From NCBI GenBank assembly GCA_045863055.1, contig BTUW01000001.1, positions 248,001 through 312,000 of the forward strand: a stretch of DNA of 64,000 nt, in the 5' to 3' direction. This document shows positions 27,647 through 36,350 of the stretch, one piece after another. Made by a program: the position numbers and the translations under genes. This DNA is from UTCHB3 sp008363265. Its GTDB lineage: Bacteria; Bacteroidota; Ignavibacteria; Ignavibacteriales; Ignavibacteriaceae. Positions within the stretch are counted from its first letter, which is position 1. Each line of letters opens with the position of its first letter. Below the pieces are notes generated by a model. That model did no database searches and had not been told where the DNA came from. It was given only the letters and a program-made list of their open reading frames with translations.

Positions 27647-30186
27647 TATTCCTCCCTCAGCGCCATGGCGGGTGATGTTACCGCCATCTTGTAGGCAGGA
27701 TAAAAACCGGCCAGAACTGATGCCGTAACAGAAATTATCATGGCCTGTAGCAGCACCATGGGATCCACCATCATATTCATCGTCCATCCGAAAGAACGTA
27801 GATTAATAACATATATCAGGCAATAAGCCAGCACGATCCCGAGGGGTACCGCGATTATCGATGCAAGCACTCCCATGGTGGTTGTCTGAACAGTTATCAT
27901 CCCGAACATCTGTCCCTGAGTAAGGCCTGTTGCTCTTAATACTCCCATCTCTTTTCCTTTCTCAAGTTGTATCGACATCATGGCACTTAGAATGCCGATA
28001 AATGCAACAACAACCGAAAGGATGTGGAGCATACCTGCGACAATGAATGTACGGTCGAATATCTGCACCGAGTAGTCACGCAACTCACCGTTGGAGCGGA
28101 TCAGTATGCTCCTCATTTTCGGGAATAACCCTTTAATTTCATTCCTGATCTTTTCCCGGTCTGCACCTTCGACAAGGTAGACACCAATTCCTGAAATTTT
28201 ATCACTCTTCCAGATATTACTGAAAACCGCGTGATCGATGGCAATGTGCCCGGTTTCAGAGGAGTAGTCGTAGTAGATCGCCGATACCCTGAATTTCCTG
28301 TTGCCCGAAGGAGTGGATATATCCACCTCATCCCCGACGGAAAGCCCCCATTTGCAGGCAAAAGTTTCAGTTACCAATGCACCTTTTCCGGTTCTGATCT
28401 CCTTCCACGCGGAAGTGGCGTCGCCTTCTTTAAGATCGAACCGTCCTTCATTCGACGGATGAATACCCGAGCCAAATACTTCCACTTCCTTCTTACGGAA
28501 TGTGCTTTTGGCTTCTGAATAATAGTCAAGTGCCCGTACGCCCTGAACAGATTCGATCTTTTTAAGAACACTGCGGTCCATAACAGCCTCATTCTTTCTC
28601 GAGACAAGCCCGGGTGCTGAAACAAAAAGATCTGCCACAAGAGTCTGCTCAAGCCAGTTGATAACGGTGCCCCTGAACGAACTGATCATGGTCGATACCC
28701 CGATCGTCGCCGAGACAGCAATCGCAAGTGCGGCGATCGCAATTGTGGTTCTGCTAAGATTGGCTGTTATACCCCGGATTCCAAGACGGGCTTTACCCCC
28801 GGCAATTTTCACTATTACGGGCTCGATCAGAGCCACACCCTTAATAACCACAAAGGGTGTCATCAGGGCGAATGAAATTATGATAAATAGCATACCCGCA
28901 TAACTGAGCAGGATTCCGGTCCCGGTGAAAAGCAGAATGGAAACACCGGTTACCATGGAAACAACCGAAAGAACCGTCAGCAGACCAGCACGCTTCCTTA
29001 TTCCTGTTTCGAGCGTTGAACGCCGTGCGGCAAGACCGGGGGGTGTGGTTGCAGCTTCATAAGCAGGGAATATCGAGGCTATTACCGTTCCCATCACTCC
29101 CGCGAAAACAGCCTTGATTACGCTCTCAGCCGGAATATCGACCGATCGAACGTTTGTCACAAAATATAGATCATTGATGCTCTGAGTGATCAGATCAAGA
29201 AGCTGAGTGCCGAGAATGATACCTCCAAGTACTCCCAGGAGAGTTCCGGCAGAGGCGATAAAGATCGATTCCGCGATTATCTGGGTATAAATCTCCTTGC
29301 CTGTAACACCCATCGATCGGAATAAAGCCAGAAGTTTTCTCCGCTGCACAACCGAAAAGGTCATTGAATTGTAGATAAGGAACAGACCCACAACCAGGCC
29401 AAGCATGCTCATCGCGTTCAGATTAAGTCTGAAGGCCTCCGTCATCGATCTTGCTGTATCATTCGTTTTGGTGGTACTTTTCAGGAGAATTTCACTGTTC
29501 TTCTCCAGATAGTCATTGACCAACGAAGTGCTGCGCTCGTCGAGGATAAGATCAATATAAGAGAATGCTCTCCCGGTCCCGAAGAGTGATGCAGCCGTTT
29601 CAATGTCCGCGATAAGGAACTGGTTTATGCTGCTCTTTTCACCGTCAGTCAGAGGGAGTACAGATTCGAGAAACACAACCGACTCTTTTCCCTGCCACTC
29701 TATTCTGATCGAGTCACCGGCTTTAAGTCCCGCAAACCCGGCGAATGATCCGGGAACGACCACCCTGTCACGGTTCTTCAGAAGCACCGGCAGAAGATCA
29801 TTCGAACTCCGGCTTTTCACGTCGATAAAATTCCTGAAATCAGCCTCGGAAAAAGGATCCAGACCTAAAAATGTGGCTGTGATATCCTGCTTACCCTTTA
29901 TCCTCACGTTCTGTTCGATAACCGGCGCTGAAGCATCTATCCCCATGTTTCTGAGCGCGATCAAATGTTTAATACCGATATCCCCTTCCTTTGCAACCAA
30001 TCTGTGGGTAGCCTTACCTGTGACGGTTTCCATTGAGATATCGAAAGCCCTGGTCGAACTTTCGTTGGCGATATCGATCGAGAGAATTATTCCCACACCA
30101 AGAGCAATCCCCAGGATGGAAAGGGATGTTTGCCAGGGGTGTGTGAAGAGATACCTAAGACCCGCCTTCTGAAAAAGTGTGATCAC
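27646..30186 (-). CDS. ABC transporter permease, FtsX/MacB-type, two-module
   Basis: An 846-residue inner-membrane protein with two FtsX-like modules. An N-terminal helix (residues 18-38, SILGIALGVGIILSIDIA) is followed by a periplasmic domain, then three helices (about 265-375). A second helix group and periplasmic domain follow (about 410-690), then three final helices with the typical ending VSVTASVLAGFYPAYKMAVTSPAMALREE. Such permeases serve lipoprotein sorting, antibiotic export or lipid-like export. It starts within 4 bases of the ATPase stop and its stop overlaps attH-like by one, so the three form one translational unit. Confidence 0.9.
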   Translation of the reverse strand: MITLFQKAGLRYLFTHPWQTSLSILGIALGVGIILSIDIANESSTRAFDISMETVTGKATHRLVAKEGDIGIKHLIALRNMGIDASAPVIEQNVRIKGKQDITATFLGLDPFSEADFRNFIDVKSRSSNDLLPVLLKNRDRVVVPGSFAGFAGLKAGDSIRIEWQGKESVVFLESVLPLTDGEKSSINQFLIADIETAASLFGTGRAFSYIDLILDERSTSLVNDYLEKNSEILLKSTTKTNDTARSMTEAFRLNLNAMSMLGLVVGLFLIYNSMTFSVVQRRKLLALFRSMGVTGKEIYTQIIAESIFIASAGTLLGVLGGIILGTQLLDLITQSINDLYFVTNVRSVDIPAESVIKAVFAGVMGTVIASIFPAYEAATTPPGLAARRSTLETGIRKRAGLLTVLSVVSMVTGVSILLFTGTGILLSYAGMLFIIISFALMTPFVVIKGVALIEPVIVKIAGGKARLGIRGITANLSRTTIAIAALAIAVSATIGVSTMISSFRGTVINWLEQTLVADLFVSAPGLVSRKNEAVMDRSVLKKIESVQGVRALDYYSEAKSTFRKKEVEVFGSGIHPSNEGRFDLKEGDATSAWKEIRTGKGALVTETFACKWGLSVGDEVDISTPSGNRKFRVSAIYYDYSSETGHIAIDHAVFSNIWKSDKISGIGVYLVEGADREKIRNEIKGLFPKMRSILIRSNGELRDYSVQIFDRTFIVAGMLHILSVVVAFIGILSAMMSIQLEKGKEMGVLRATGLTQGQMFGMITVQTTTMGVLASIIAVPLGIVLAYCLIYVINLRSFGWTMNMMVDPMVLLQAMIISVTASVLAGFYPAYKMAVTSPAMALREE

Positions 30187-30872
30187 GCCCCTGTTGCCCC
30201 CGAGATAACAGTTTCTCTCCCTTTGAACTCAATGATCTTGTCAGCCAATCCAAGCAGATCGCGGCTGTGAGTTGCCATCACCATCGTTTTACCGGCCTTC
30301 TTAACAAGTGTGTCGAGCAGTTCGATCACTTTGTCGGCCGTTTGGTAGTCGAGGTTGCCGGTGGGTTCATCAGCGAGAATTATCTTGGGATCGTGCACCA
30401 GGGCTCTTGCAATTGCCACCCTCTGCTGTTCGCCTCCTGAAAGGAGATCAGGATAAGTGTCAGCCCTGTTGGCAAGCCCCACTTCGGAAAGGAGAAACTC
30501 AGCCCTCTCAAGGTCTTCACGGGTCATTTTATCTGTAAGTTCCAATGCGAGTTTCAGGTTTTCCATTACGGTAAGGGTGGGGATCAGATTGAAGAACTGA
30601 AATACAAAACCGACATTTTTCCTTCGGAAAATGGTACGGTGAGGTTCTTTTAAGGCTGTGAGTTCAGTGGAATCGATGAATATCCGGCCACTGTCGGGCG
30701 TATCGATCCCGCTGAGAAGATTTAAAAGTGTGGATTTCCCTGAACCACTCCTGCCGAGGAGAATTACAAGTTCTCCTTCATCGATCGACAGATCAAGCCC
30801 GTCGAGGACGCGGTGGGATATTGTTCCTTCGGTGAAAGATCTGTGCAGATCCTGAACTTCGATATAGTGCAA
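30183..30872 (-). CDS. ABC transporter ATP-binding protein (LolD/MacB-type)
   Basis: A 229-residue ATPase with Walker A (LLGRSGSGKSTLLNLL), Q-loop (VFQFFNLIPTLTVMENL), ABC signature (LLSGGEQQRVAIARAL), Walker B (IILADEPTGNLD) and H-loop (VMATHSRDL). Sequence and size fit the LolD/MacB group that pairs with FtsX-type permeases. It is the first gene of the operon and overlaps the permease start by ATGA at 30183-30186. The substrate is unknown; the AttH-like partner suggests something hydrophobic. Confidence 0.95.
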   Translation of the reverse strand: MHYIEVQDLHRSFTEGTISHRVLDGLDLSIDEGELVILLGRSGSGKSTLLNLLSGIDTPDSGRIFIDSTELTALKEPHRTIFRRKNVGFVFQFFNLIPTLTVMENLKLALELTDKMTREDLERAEFLLSEVGLANRADTYPDLLSGGEQQRVAIARALVHDPKIILADEPTGNLDYQTADKVIELLDTLVKKAGKTMVMATHSRDLLGLADKIIEFKGRETVISGATGA

Positions 30873-30931
30873 ATGTCATCCGTTTTTTAGAGAAGTAACA
30901 TGCACCGCCGGTTTTTAATTCAAAATCAGGC

Positions 30932-32959
30932 TCAGATCTTTGCCAGTTCCTCCATCATCTGATCGAACTGGCGGAAACTCATCGATTGTTGCGCGTCACT
31001 GAGGGCTTTGTCCGGATCGGGATGAAACTCGATCATGATACCGTGCGCTCCTACCACTTTTGCGGCCTTCGCCAGCGGGATAACCTTGTCACGGTGTCCC
31101 ACAGCATGCGATGGATCAACAATAACCGGGAGATGTGTAAGTTCTTTAAGTACAGGTATCGCGCTGAGGTCGAGAGTGTTTCTTGTGGCTGTCTCGAATG
31201 TCCTGATCCCCCTTTCGCAGAGGATAACCTGACGATTCCCCTGAGCAAGAATATACTCAGCCGCGCTAAGGAGTTCTTCGATCGACGACATCAAACCACG
31301 CTTCAAAAGAACCGGTCTGTGTGTCTTCCCGACTTCGATCAAGAGCGAAAAGTTCTGCATGTTCCTGGCGCCGATCTGCAGAATATCGGAGTGCTTAGCA
31401 ACCTCTTCAACCTGATTTATCGACAGCACTTCCGTGATCACCGGGAGATCGTAAACTTTGCCCGCCTCGGTAAGGTACTCCAACCCCTCATAACCCAGGC
31501 CCATGAAAGCGTATGGATTTGTTCTCGGTTTGAAGCACCCGCCACGGAGAATGTGTCCGCTCGTCTGTTTAAGTTCACGTGCACACTGGAATATCTGATC
31601 CTTCGATTCAACCGAACATGGACCACCAATAACAACGAAATTGTCACCTCCGATCAGAACATCCTTCACCCTGATCACCGTATCTTCGGTTTTGTACTCC
31701 CTTCCTGCGAGTTTGTAAGGTGAATTCCGCCTTTTCTCAACGGGTTTCGGCTCGAATATCTCCTCCCTTTCATCAGGCACATCTTCAAGTGCTGACTCCA
31801 CCGGGCTGATCACCGCCACTGCGGTTTTATCGATATCATTTGCCGGGTAACTTCCGAAAATTTTGAAGTAGCGTGAGTTCTTGCCCAGTTCATCGAGCAT
31901 CAGACTGACCTTGTCATCTTCAATGTTCCCTTCGAAATCGATATAAAACATCTCCTCCCACGGGTTTCCGGGAACGGGACGCGACTGTATCTTCGTCATG
32001 TTGATGCCATACTTGTTGAAGACCATCAATGCTTCAACGAGTGCGCCTGCTTTTTGCGCTGTGGCGATCACAATGGAGGTTTTTGCGGGAATCCGCTGAT
32101 CAACTATCACAGGTTTCCTGGCGGCCACAAGAAATCGGGTGAAATTTTCTTTCCTGTTTGCAATATCTTCTCTGAGTATCGTCATTCCGAACGAATCGGC
32201 AGCTTCTTCACTCGCAATAGCAGCGAATTCCAGACTCCCTTCCTCTCTGATCCTCTTGACTGAAAGTGCTGTGTCGCTAACATTTTCAATAACCGCGTTG
32301 GGAAGTGTCTCCAGAAAACGGCTGCACTGGGCGGCAGCCTGCGGATGTGCGAAAACCTTCCGGATCGTCAGCGGATCCACGTTCGAGATTCCAATCAGGT
32401 TCTGTTTGACCCGGAGTTTTTCCTCCCCGATTATCGATACCGATGAACGGATGAGTGCATCGTAAACATCATTTATATTGCCTGAAGTGGTGTTCTCGAC
32501 CGGAAGCATCGCGTAGTCAGCCTCGTGATCTTCAATTGCCCGCACCACCTCTTCAAAGGTCATTTTGCTGACAAAAGTCAGTTCAAATTCCCGGTTGGCG
32601 AAGAATCTTTTGGCTGCGAGTGAACTGAATGAACCTTCAATCCCCTGAATCGCTATTCTCACTGAGCCTGGTCCGCTTCCTGTGCCCTCACCCAAACGGT
32701 GAAGCCATGCCTGCTGAAGTCTGACTGAGTCCTCAATGATCTCATGGAATATCTTGGTTACGAATGTCGGCTCAAGTCCAAGGCTTTTCCCTTTCACGAT
32801 CAGTTGCTGAAGAAGATTTTTCTCCCGTGAGCGATCCCTGAGCGGGAGGCCACCCTGGTCTTTTCTCTTTATTACCTCACTGCTCAGGTCACGCCGTTGA
32901 GCAAGAAGATTCAACAATTCTTCATCGAGAAGACTTATCCGGTTCCGCAGGTCATCCAT
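30932..32959 (-). CDS. Trifunctional chorismate mutase / prephenate dehydratase / DAHP synthase
   Basis: A 675-residue fusion. Residues 1-90 are an AroQ-type chorismate mutase (RNRISLLDEELLNLLAQRRD, with EVIKRK). Residues about 98-285 are prephenate dehydratase (VRIAIQGIEGSFSSLAAKRFF, with catalytic TRF in ENFTRFLVA). Residues about 288-375 are an ACT domain (KAGALVEALMVFNKYGINMTKI, SRPVPGNPWEEMFYIDFEG) that should sense phenylalanine. Residues about 410-675 are a type I-beta DAHP synthase (VVIGGPCSVES, GGCFKPRTNPYAFMGLG, IVDPSHAVGHRDKV). One chain would therefore carry the entry step of the shikimate pathway and two steps toward phenylalanine, with one allosteric module between. No frameshift or stop separates the parts. 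Confidence 0.93.
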   Translation of the reverse strand: MDDLRNRISLLDEELLNLLAQRRDLSSEVIKRKDQGGLPLRDRSREKNLLQQLIVKGKSLGLEPTFVTKIFHEIIEDSVRLQQAWLHRLGEGTGSGPGSVRIAIQGIEGSFSSLAAKRFFANREFELTFVSKMTFEEVVRAIEDHEADYAMLPVENTTSGNINDVYDALIRSSVSIIGEEKLRVKQNLIGISNVDPLTIRKVFAHPQAAAQCSRFLETLPNAVIENVSDTALSVKRIREEGSLEFAAIASEEAADSFGMTILREDIANRKENFTRFLVAARKPVIVDQRIPAKTSIVIATAQKAGALVEALMVFNKYGINMTKIQSRPVPGNPWEEMFYIDFEGNIEDDKVSLMLDELGKNSRYFKIFGSYPANDIDKTAVAVISPVESALEDVPDEREEIFEPKPVEKRRNSPYKLAGREYKTEDTVIRVKDVLIGGDNFVVIGGPCSVESKDQIFQCARELKQTSGHILRGGCFKPRTNPYAFMGLGYEGLEYLTEAGKVYDLPVITEVLSINQVEEVAKHSDILQIGARNMQNFSLLIEVGKTHRPVLLKRGLMSSIEELLSAAEYILAQGNRQVILCERGIRTFETATRNTLDLSAIPVLKELTHLPVIVDPSHAVGHRDKVIPLAKAAKVVGAHGIMIEFHPDPDKALSDAQQSMSFRQFDQMMEELAKI

Positions 32960-32995
32960 TCAGAAACTCTTTCGCATAGGTTGTAATAACAATAT

Positions 32996-34870
32996 CTATT
33001 TCATTAAAAGCATTTTGAAGTGCCCCGATCTTCCGTTCGCGAGCACTTTTACAAAGTAGGCACCACTTGAAAAACCGTCGGGTCGCCAGGTGAAATGGTG
33101 ATTTCCGGGGGCTCTTTCCCCTTCATCAAATGTTGAAACAAGCTCACCTAAAGCATTGTAAAACAATAACTTCACCTCTGCCGTCTCACTGAGTCCGTAG
33201 GTAATTTCGATAGATGGATTGAACGGATTGGGATATCCGGTTACTTTAATTGAGTGATCACCTGGCACGTTGGCGACTTCATCCTCTACACCCGTAATAA
33301 CCACATCAGGTGACAATTGTCTGTTGATAAGTGCCATCGCGGCATCAGCCATTACGTACTTTCCCGCCGGAACACCGGTATTGTTCACCGAGATAACGCT
33401 ACGGTTTCCCGCCTGCAATTCATAAGTACCGAGCTTAAACCATCCCTGTTTTCCGGGGTTCTGCTGGTTTACGGTTACCGATGAATCCCCGGCTGAACCA
33501 TGCACGGTGTAATTGACCACCGGAGCAAACGAAATACTCGGGATCAGGTAAACATACAGATCATACCACGCCGTGGCGGGTATGTCAAGATCATATCCAA
33601 TCGTGGCCGGTGTGGTTGAACCGGTTCGTAAAATTCCTCCGCGGAATCCCGGTACCGGCAGTGATTCCCATGATCCGGTCGTGTGCACTGCTGATGAATC
33701 CTCATTTATCACAACACCGGGTGGTCTTCTGTTAAAAGTTCTGCCCGGCATCCCGGATGGAAGAGCGTAGTATCCGGATCGCAGGACATCTGCCAACTGG
33801 TTGTTGTTCTTTCTTAATCCTTCGTAGAAGAAGAAACCCTCACCCATCACCCCTGCCTGACGGTTAGCCTGAAGCGACTGCAGAAGAAATTCCTGTGATA
33901 TGACATAACTCCCCACATTCATCAATATCCCCGCGAATGTAATCTCTTTTTTAGCAGGGTCGATGTGTGAAAGTGAACTGTTCAACTCATAAAGGTAATC
34001 GGAAAAATTGTATCTGTATAGCTGTGGTAGAAACTGGTCAACCACCCCACTGTTCACCCAGGTTTTTGAGTCCTGCAGGTACTGATCATACGCCCATGGG
34101 TAAACACTGGGTGATGATGCCACGAAAAGCCTGTTATCAAGTGCTTTAACGCTGTCCCTCACCCGCCGGTAAAAATTGTTCAATTTGTCAGCACGCCACC
34201 TTTTCCATGCGATGTCATAGAAATTGGCAGGTGGATCAGCCCCGTTGTGGTCAAGCCGGTAAAGTGCAACCGTTGTCGAATCGTATCCGCACTCGATAGG
34301 AAGTGCCGGCATTCTGTCAGAGTATTCAACGCCATCCACGTCATATTTTCTCATTACTTCCATCGTGAGACCGATGATGAAGTTCTGAACCTCGGGATTC
34401 ACGCCTGACATCCAGTCGAAACCGTTCTTTACACAAATATCCCCGTTAAGGTGTCTCGCCGCCCAAGCGGGAAACTTCTGCAGAATGTGCCCTCCGAACG
34501 GGGGTGAACCGCCAGAATAGTAGGAGGAGAAGCCATACTCGAACCACGGATAGACTTCAATACCGACGCGTCTCGCCTCGATCACGACTGTTTCCAGCGG
34601 ATCCCGCCCGCTGAATGAGGGATCGATCCGCTTCCCGAAAAGGGAGTCCATTATCCTACTCGGATACTGGGTATAACCCCCGTTCCAGACAACCGGGATG
34701 ACAGCATTCACGTTAAGTGCCGCAAGAAAATCCATCGCTTCGGAAATTCTTTTTTCCGAAAAAAGAACCTGACTGTCGACATCCGTGAGCTTTACACCCC
34801 TGAACTCCCTGTATTGGGCAAAAAGCCCGGGAGTTAAAAGAAGGATGAGAATAAAAAGACGGGTGCTCAT
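32996..34870 (-). CDS. Secreted glycoside-hydrolase-like (GHL10) protein with type IX sorting domain
   Basis: A 624-residue exported protein. I choose the ATG at 34868-34870 because it begins a signal peptide (STRLFILILLLTPGLFAQ); an in-frame ATG 48 bases upstream would add a tail before it. Residues about 20-360 resemble the GHL10 (DUF187) fold: REFRGVKLT, AVIPVVWNGGYTQYPS, GIEVYPWFEYG and DVDGVEYSDRMPAL. Residues about 395-530 look like a golvesin/xanthan-lyase-type carbohydrate-binding domain (YDLYVYLIPS..., GWFKLGTYELQAG). The last 85 residues are a T9SS sorting domain (GYPNPFNPSIEITYGLSE, ending RSGHFKMLLMK). It probably acts on an external polysaccharide; the substrate is unknown. Confidence 0.88.
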   Translation of the reverse strand: MSTRLFILILLLTPGLFAQYREFRGVKLTDVDSQVLFSEKRISEAMDFLAALNVNAVIPVVWNGGYTQYPSRIMDSLFGKRIDPSFSGRDPLETVVIEARRVGIEVYPWFEYGFSSYYSGGSPPFGGHILQKFPAWAARHLNGDICVKNGFDWMSGVNPEVQNFIIGLTMEVMRKYDVDGVEYSDRMPALPIECGYDSTTVALYRLDHNGADPPANFYDIAWKRWRADKLNNFYRRVRDSVKALDNRLFVASSPSVYPWAYDQYLQDSKTWVNSGVVDQFLPQLYRYNFSDYLYELNSSLSHIDPAKKEITFAGILMNVGSYVISQEFLLQSLQANRQAGVMGEGFFFYEGLRKNNNQLADVLRSGYYALPSGMPGRTFNRRPPGVVINEDSSAVHTTGSWESLPVPGFRGGILRTGSTTPATIGYDLDIPATAWYDLYVYLIPSISFAPVVNYTVHGSAGDSSVTVNQQNPGKQGWFKLGTYELQAGNRSVISVNNTGVPAGKYVMADAAMALINRQLSPDVVITGVEDEVANVPGDHSIKVTGYPNPFNPSIEITYGLSETAEVKLLFYNALGELVSTFDEGERAPGNHHFTWRPDGFSSGAYFVKVLANGRSGHFKMLLMK

Positions 34871-34980
34871 AACGAATTTTTCATTTACCAAACAGGAAAC
34901 GCAATTGATAAAAAACAAGTATTGACTATATTAATCTACAAAAATACAGAAATTCCATACTAAAAGAACAGCACATACGA

Positions 34981-36348
34981 ATGACTTATGATTACGATTG
35001 CATAGTGATAGGAAGCGGCCCGGGAGGTGAAGGGGCGGCAATGAAAATGGTGAAAGCCGGTAAAAGAGTTGCCATAGTCGATTCGTTCCCAAGGGTGGGC
35101 GGCAGTTGCACTCACACCGGTACAATCCCCAGTAAAAGCCTTCGTCAGGAGATCCAGCGGATCGCGGAGATCGGCGGTACCTTGGGCGTGGGCTACCAGG
35201 ATGTGCTTAAGCACACCATGAAGGTTGTGGATCAGCAGGTCGACCTGCGGTATGGATTTTACAAACGTAATTACGTCGATGTAATTAACGGATGGGCGGG
35301 TTTCAGTGATGAGCATACTGTGGATATCGAACTGATGAACGGAGGATCTGAGAGATACACTTCCGAATATTTTGTGATCGCCACAGGTTCCAGACCCTAC
35401 CACCCGCCTGATGTCGACTTCAACCACCCCCGCGTTTTGGACAGCGATACAATACTCACCACCCCGGTGAATTTCCGGTCGATTGCGATCTACGGTGCCG
35501 GTGTTATCGGATGTGAATATGCATCGATCTTCCGCGGACTTTCGATCAAGGTTAATCTTATCAATACCAGGGACCGGCTATTAACGTTTCTTGATGATGA
35601 GATCAGTGATGCCCTCTCCTACCACCTGCGCGAGAACGGCGTGCTGATCAGGAACAAAGAGGAATACACTAAAGTTGTGCCTTCGGATGATTCTGTCGCC
35701 ATCCATCTCGAATCAAACAAAGTGATTCATGCCGATGTGCTGCTTTGGGCGCAGGGACGGACAGGCAACTCAAACACCCTGAATCTTGAAATGCTCGGTA
35801 TTAAAACCGATTCCCGCGGTTCGATAGAAATAAACAGTAAACATCAGACTGTTCACCCTCACATTTACGCTGTTGGTGATGTTTGCGGATTCCCCTCCCT
35901 CGCTTCTGCAGCTTATGATCAGGGCAGGTTCGCGGCCACGCACATAATTGAGGGTAAATGCGAGAATCAACTCCTGAATTTCATTCCGACAGGTATCTAC
36001 ACAATTCCCGAGATCAGTTCGATCGGTAAGACGGAAAGAGAACTTACTCATGAAAAAATCCCTTACGAAGTGGGACACTCTTTCTTCCGTCATCTGGCCA
36101 GGGCACAGATAACCGGACACAAGACAGGCATGCTGAAAATACTCTTTCACCGCGAAACACTCGAAATACTGGGCATTCACTGTTTCGGCACCAATGCCAG
36201 CGAGATCATCCACATCGGTCAGGCAATTATGGTGCAAAAGGGTGAAGCAAATACACTGATGTACTTCATCAACACCACATTCAACTACCCCACCATGGCT
36301 GAGGCCTACCGGGTCGCGGCTCTTAACGGAATAAACCGGATCAAATAG
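34981..36348 (+). CDS. sthA: Soluble pyridine nucleotide transhydrogenase (SthA type)
   Basis: A 455-residue flavoprotein of the dihydrolipoamide-dehydrogenase superfamily. FAD site: VIGSGPGGEGAAMKMVKAG. The region that holds the CxxxxC disulfide in disulfide reductases reads VGGSCTHTGTIPSKSLR; the second Cys is Thr, exactly as in SthA. NAD(P) site: IAIYGAGVIGCEYASIF. The end, FNYPTMAEAYRVAALNGINR, is characteristic of SthA. The enzyme interconverts NADPH and NADH in the cytoplasm. The next gene, a sensor kinase, starts 2 bases after the stop, so redox balance and sensing are probably expressed together. RBS is weak or absent. Confidence 0.93.
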   Translation: MTYDYDCIVIGSGPGGEGAAMKMVKAGKRVAIVDSFPRVGGSCTHTGTIPSKSLRQEIQRIAEIGGTLGVGYQDVLKHTMKVVDQQVDLRYGFYKRNYVDVINGWAGFSDEHTVDIELMNGGSERYTSEYFVIATGSRPYHPPDVDFNHPRVLDSDTILTTPVNFRSIAIYGAGVIGCEYASIFRGLSIKVNLINTRDRLLTFLDDEISDALSYHLRENGVLIRNKEEYTKVVPSDDSVAIHLESNKVIHADVLLWAQGRTGNSNTLNLEMLGIKTDSRGSIEINSKHQTVHPHIYAVGDVCGFPSLASAAYDQGRFAATHIIEGKCENQLLNFIPTGIYTIPEISSIGKTERELTHEKIPYEVGHSFFRHLARAQITGHKTGMLKILFHRETLEILGIHCFGTNASEIIHIGQAIMVQKGEANTLMYFINTTFNYPTMAEAYRVAALNGINRIK

Positions 36349-36350
36349 TT

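Noticed and set aside
26504..27787. Longer AttH-like protein starting at 27787
   Set aside because: The extra 47 residues overlap the permease coding sequence, have no leader-like character and no ribosome-binding site; the TAATG start at 27646 gives a proper membrane/leader segment.
30986..31723. 245-codon forward open frame inside the aromatic fusion gene
   Set aside because: It mirrors the conserved DAHP synthase domain on the other strand; composition is not protein-like.
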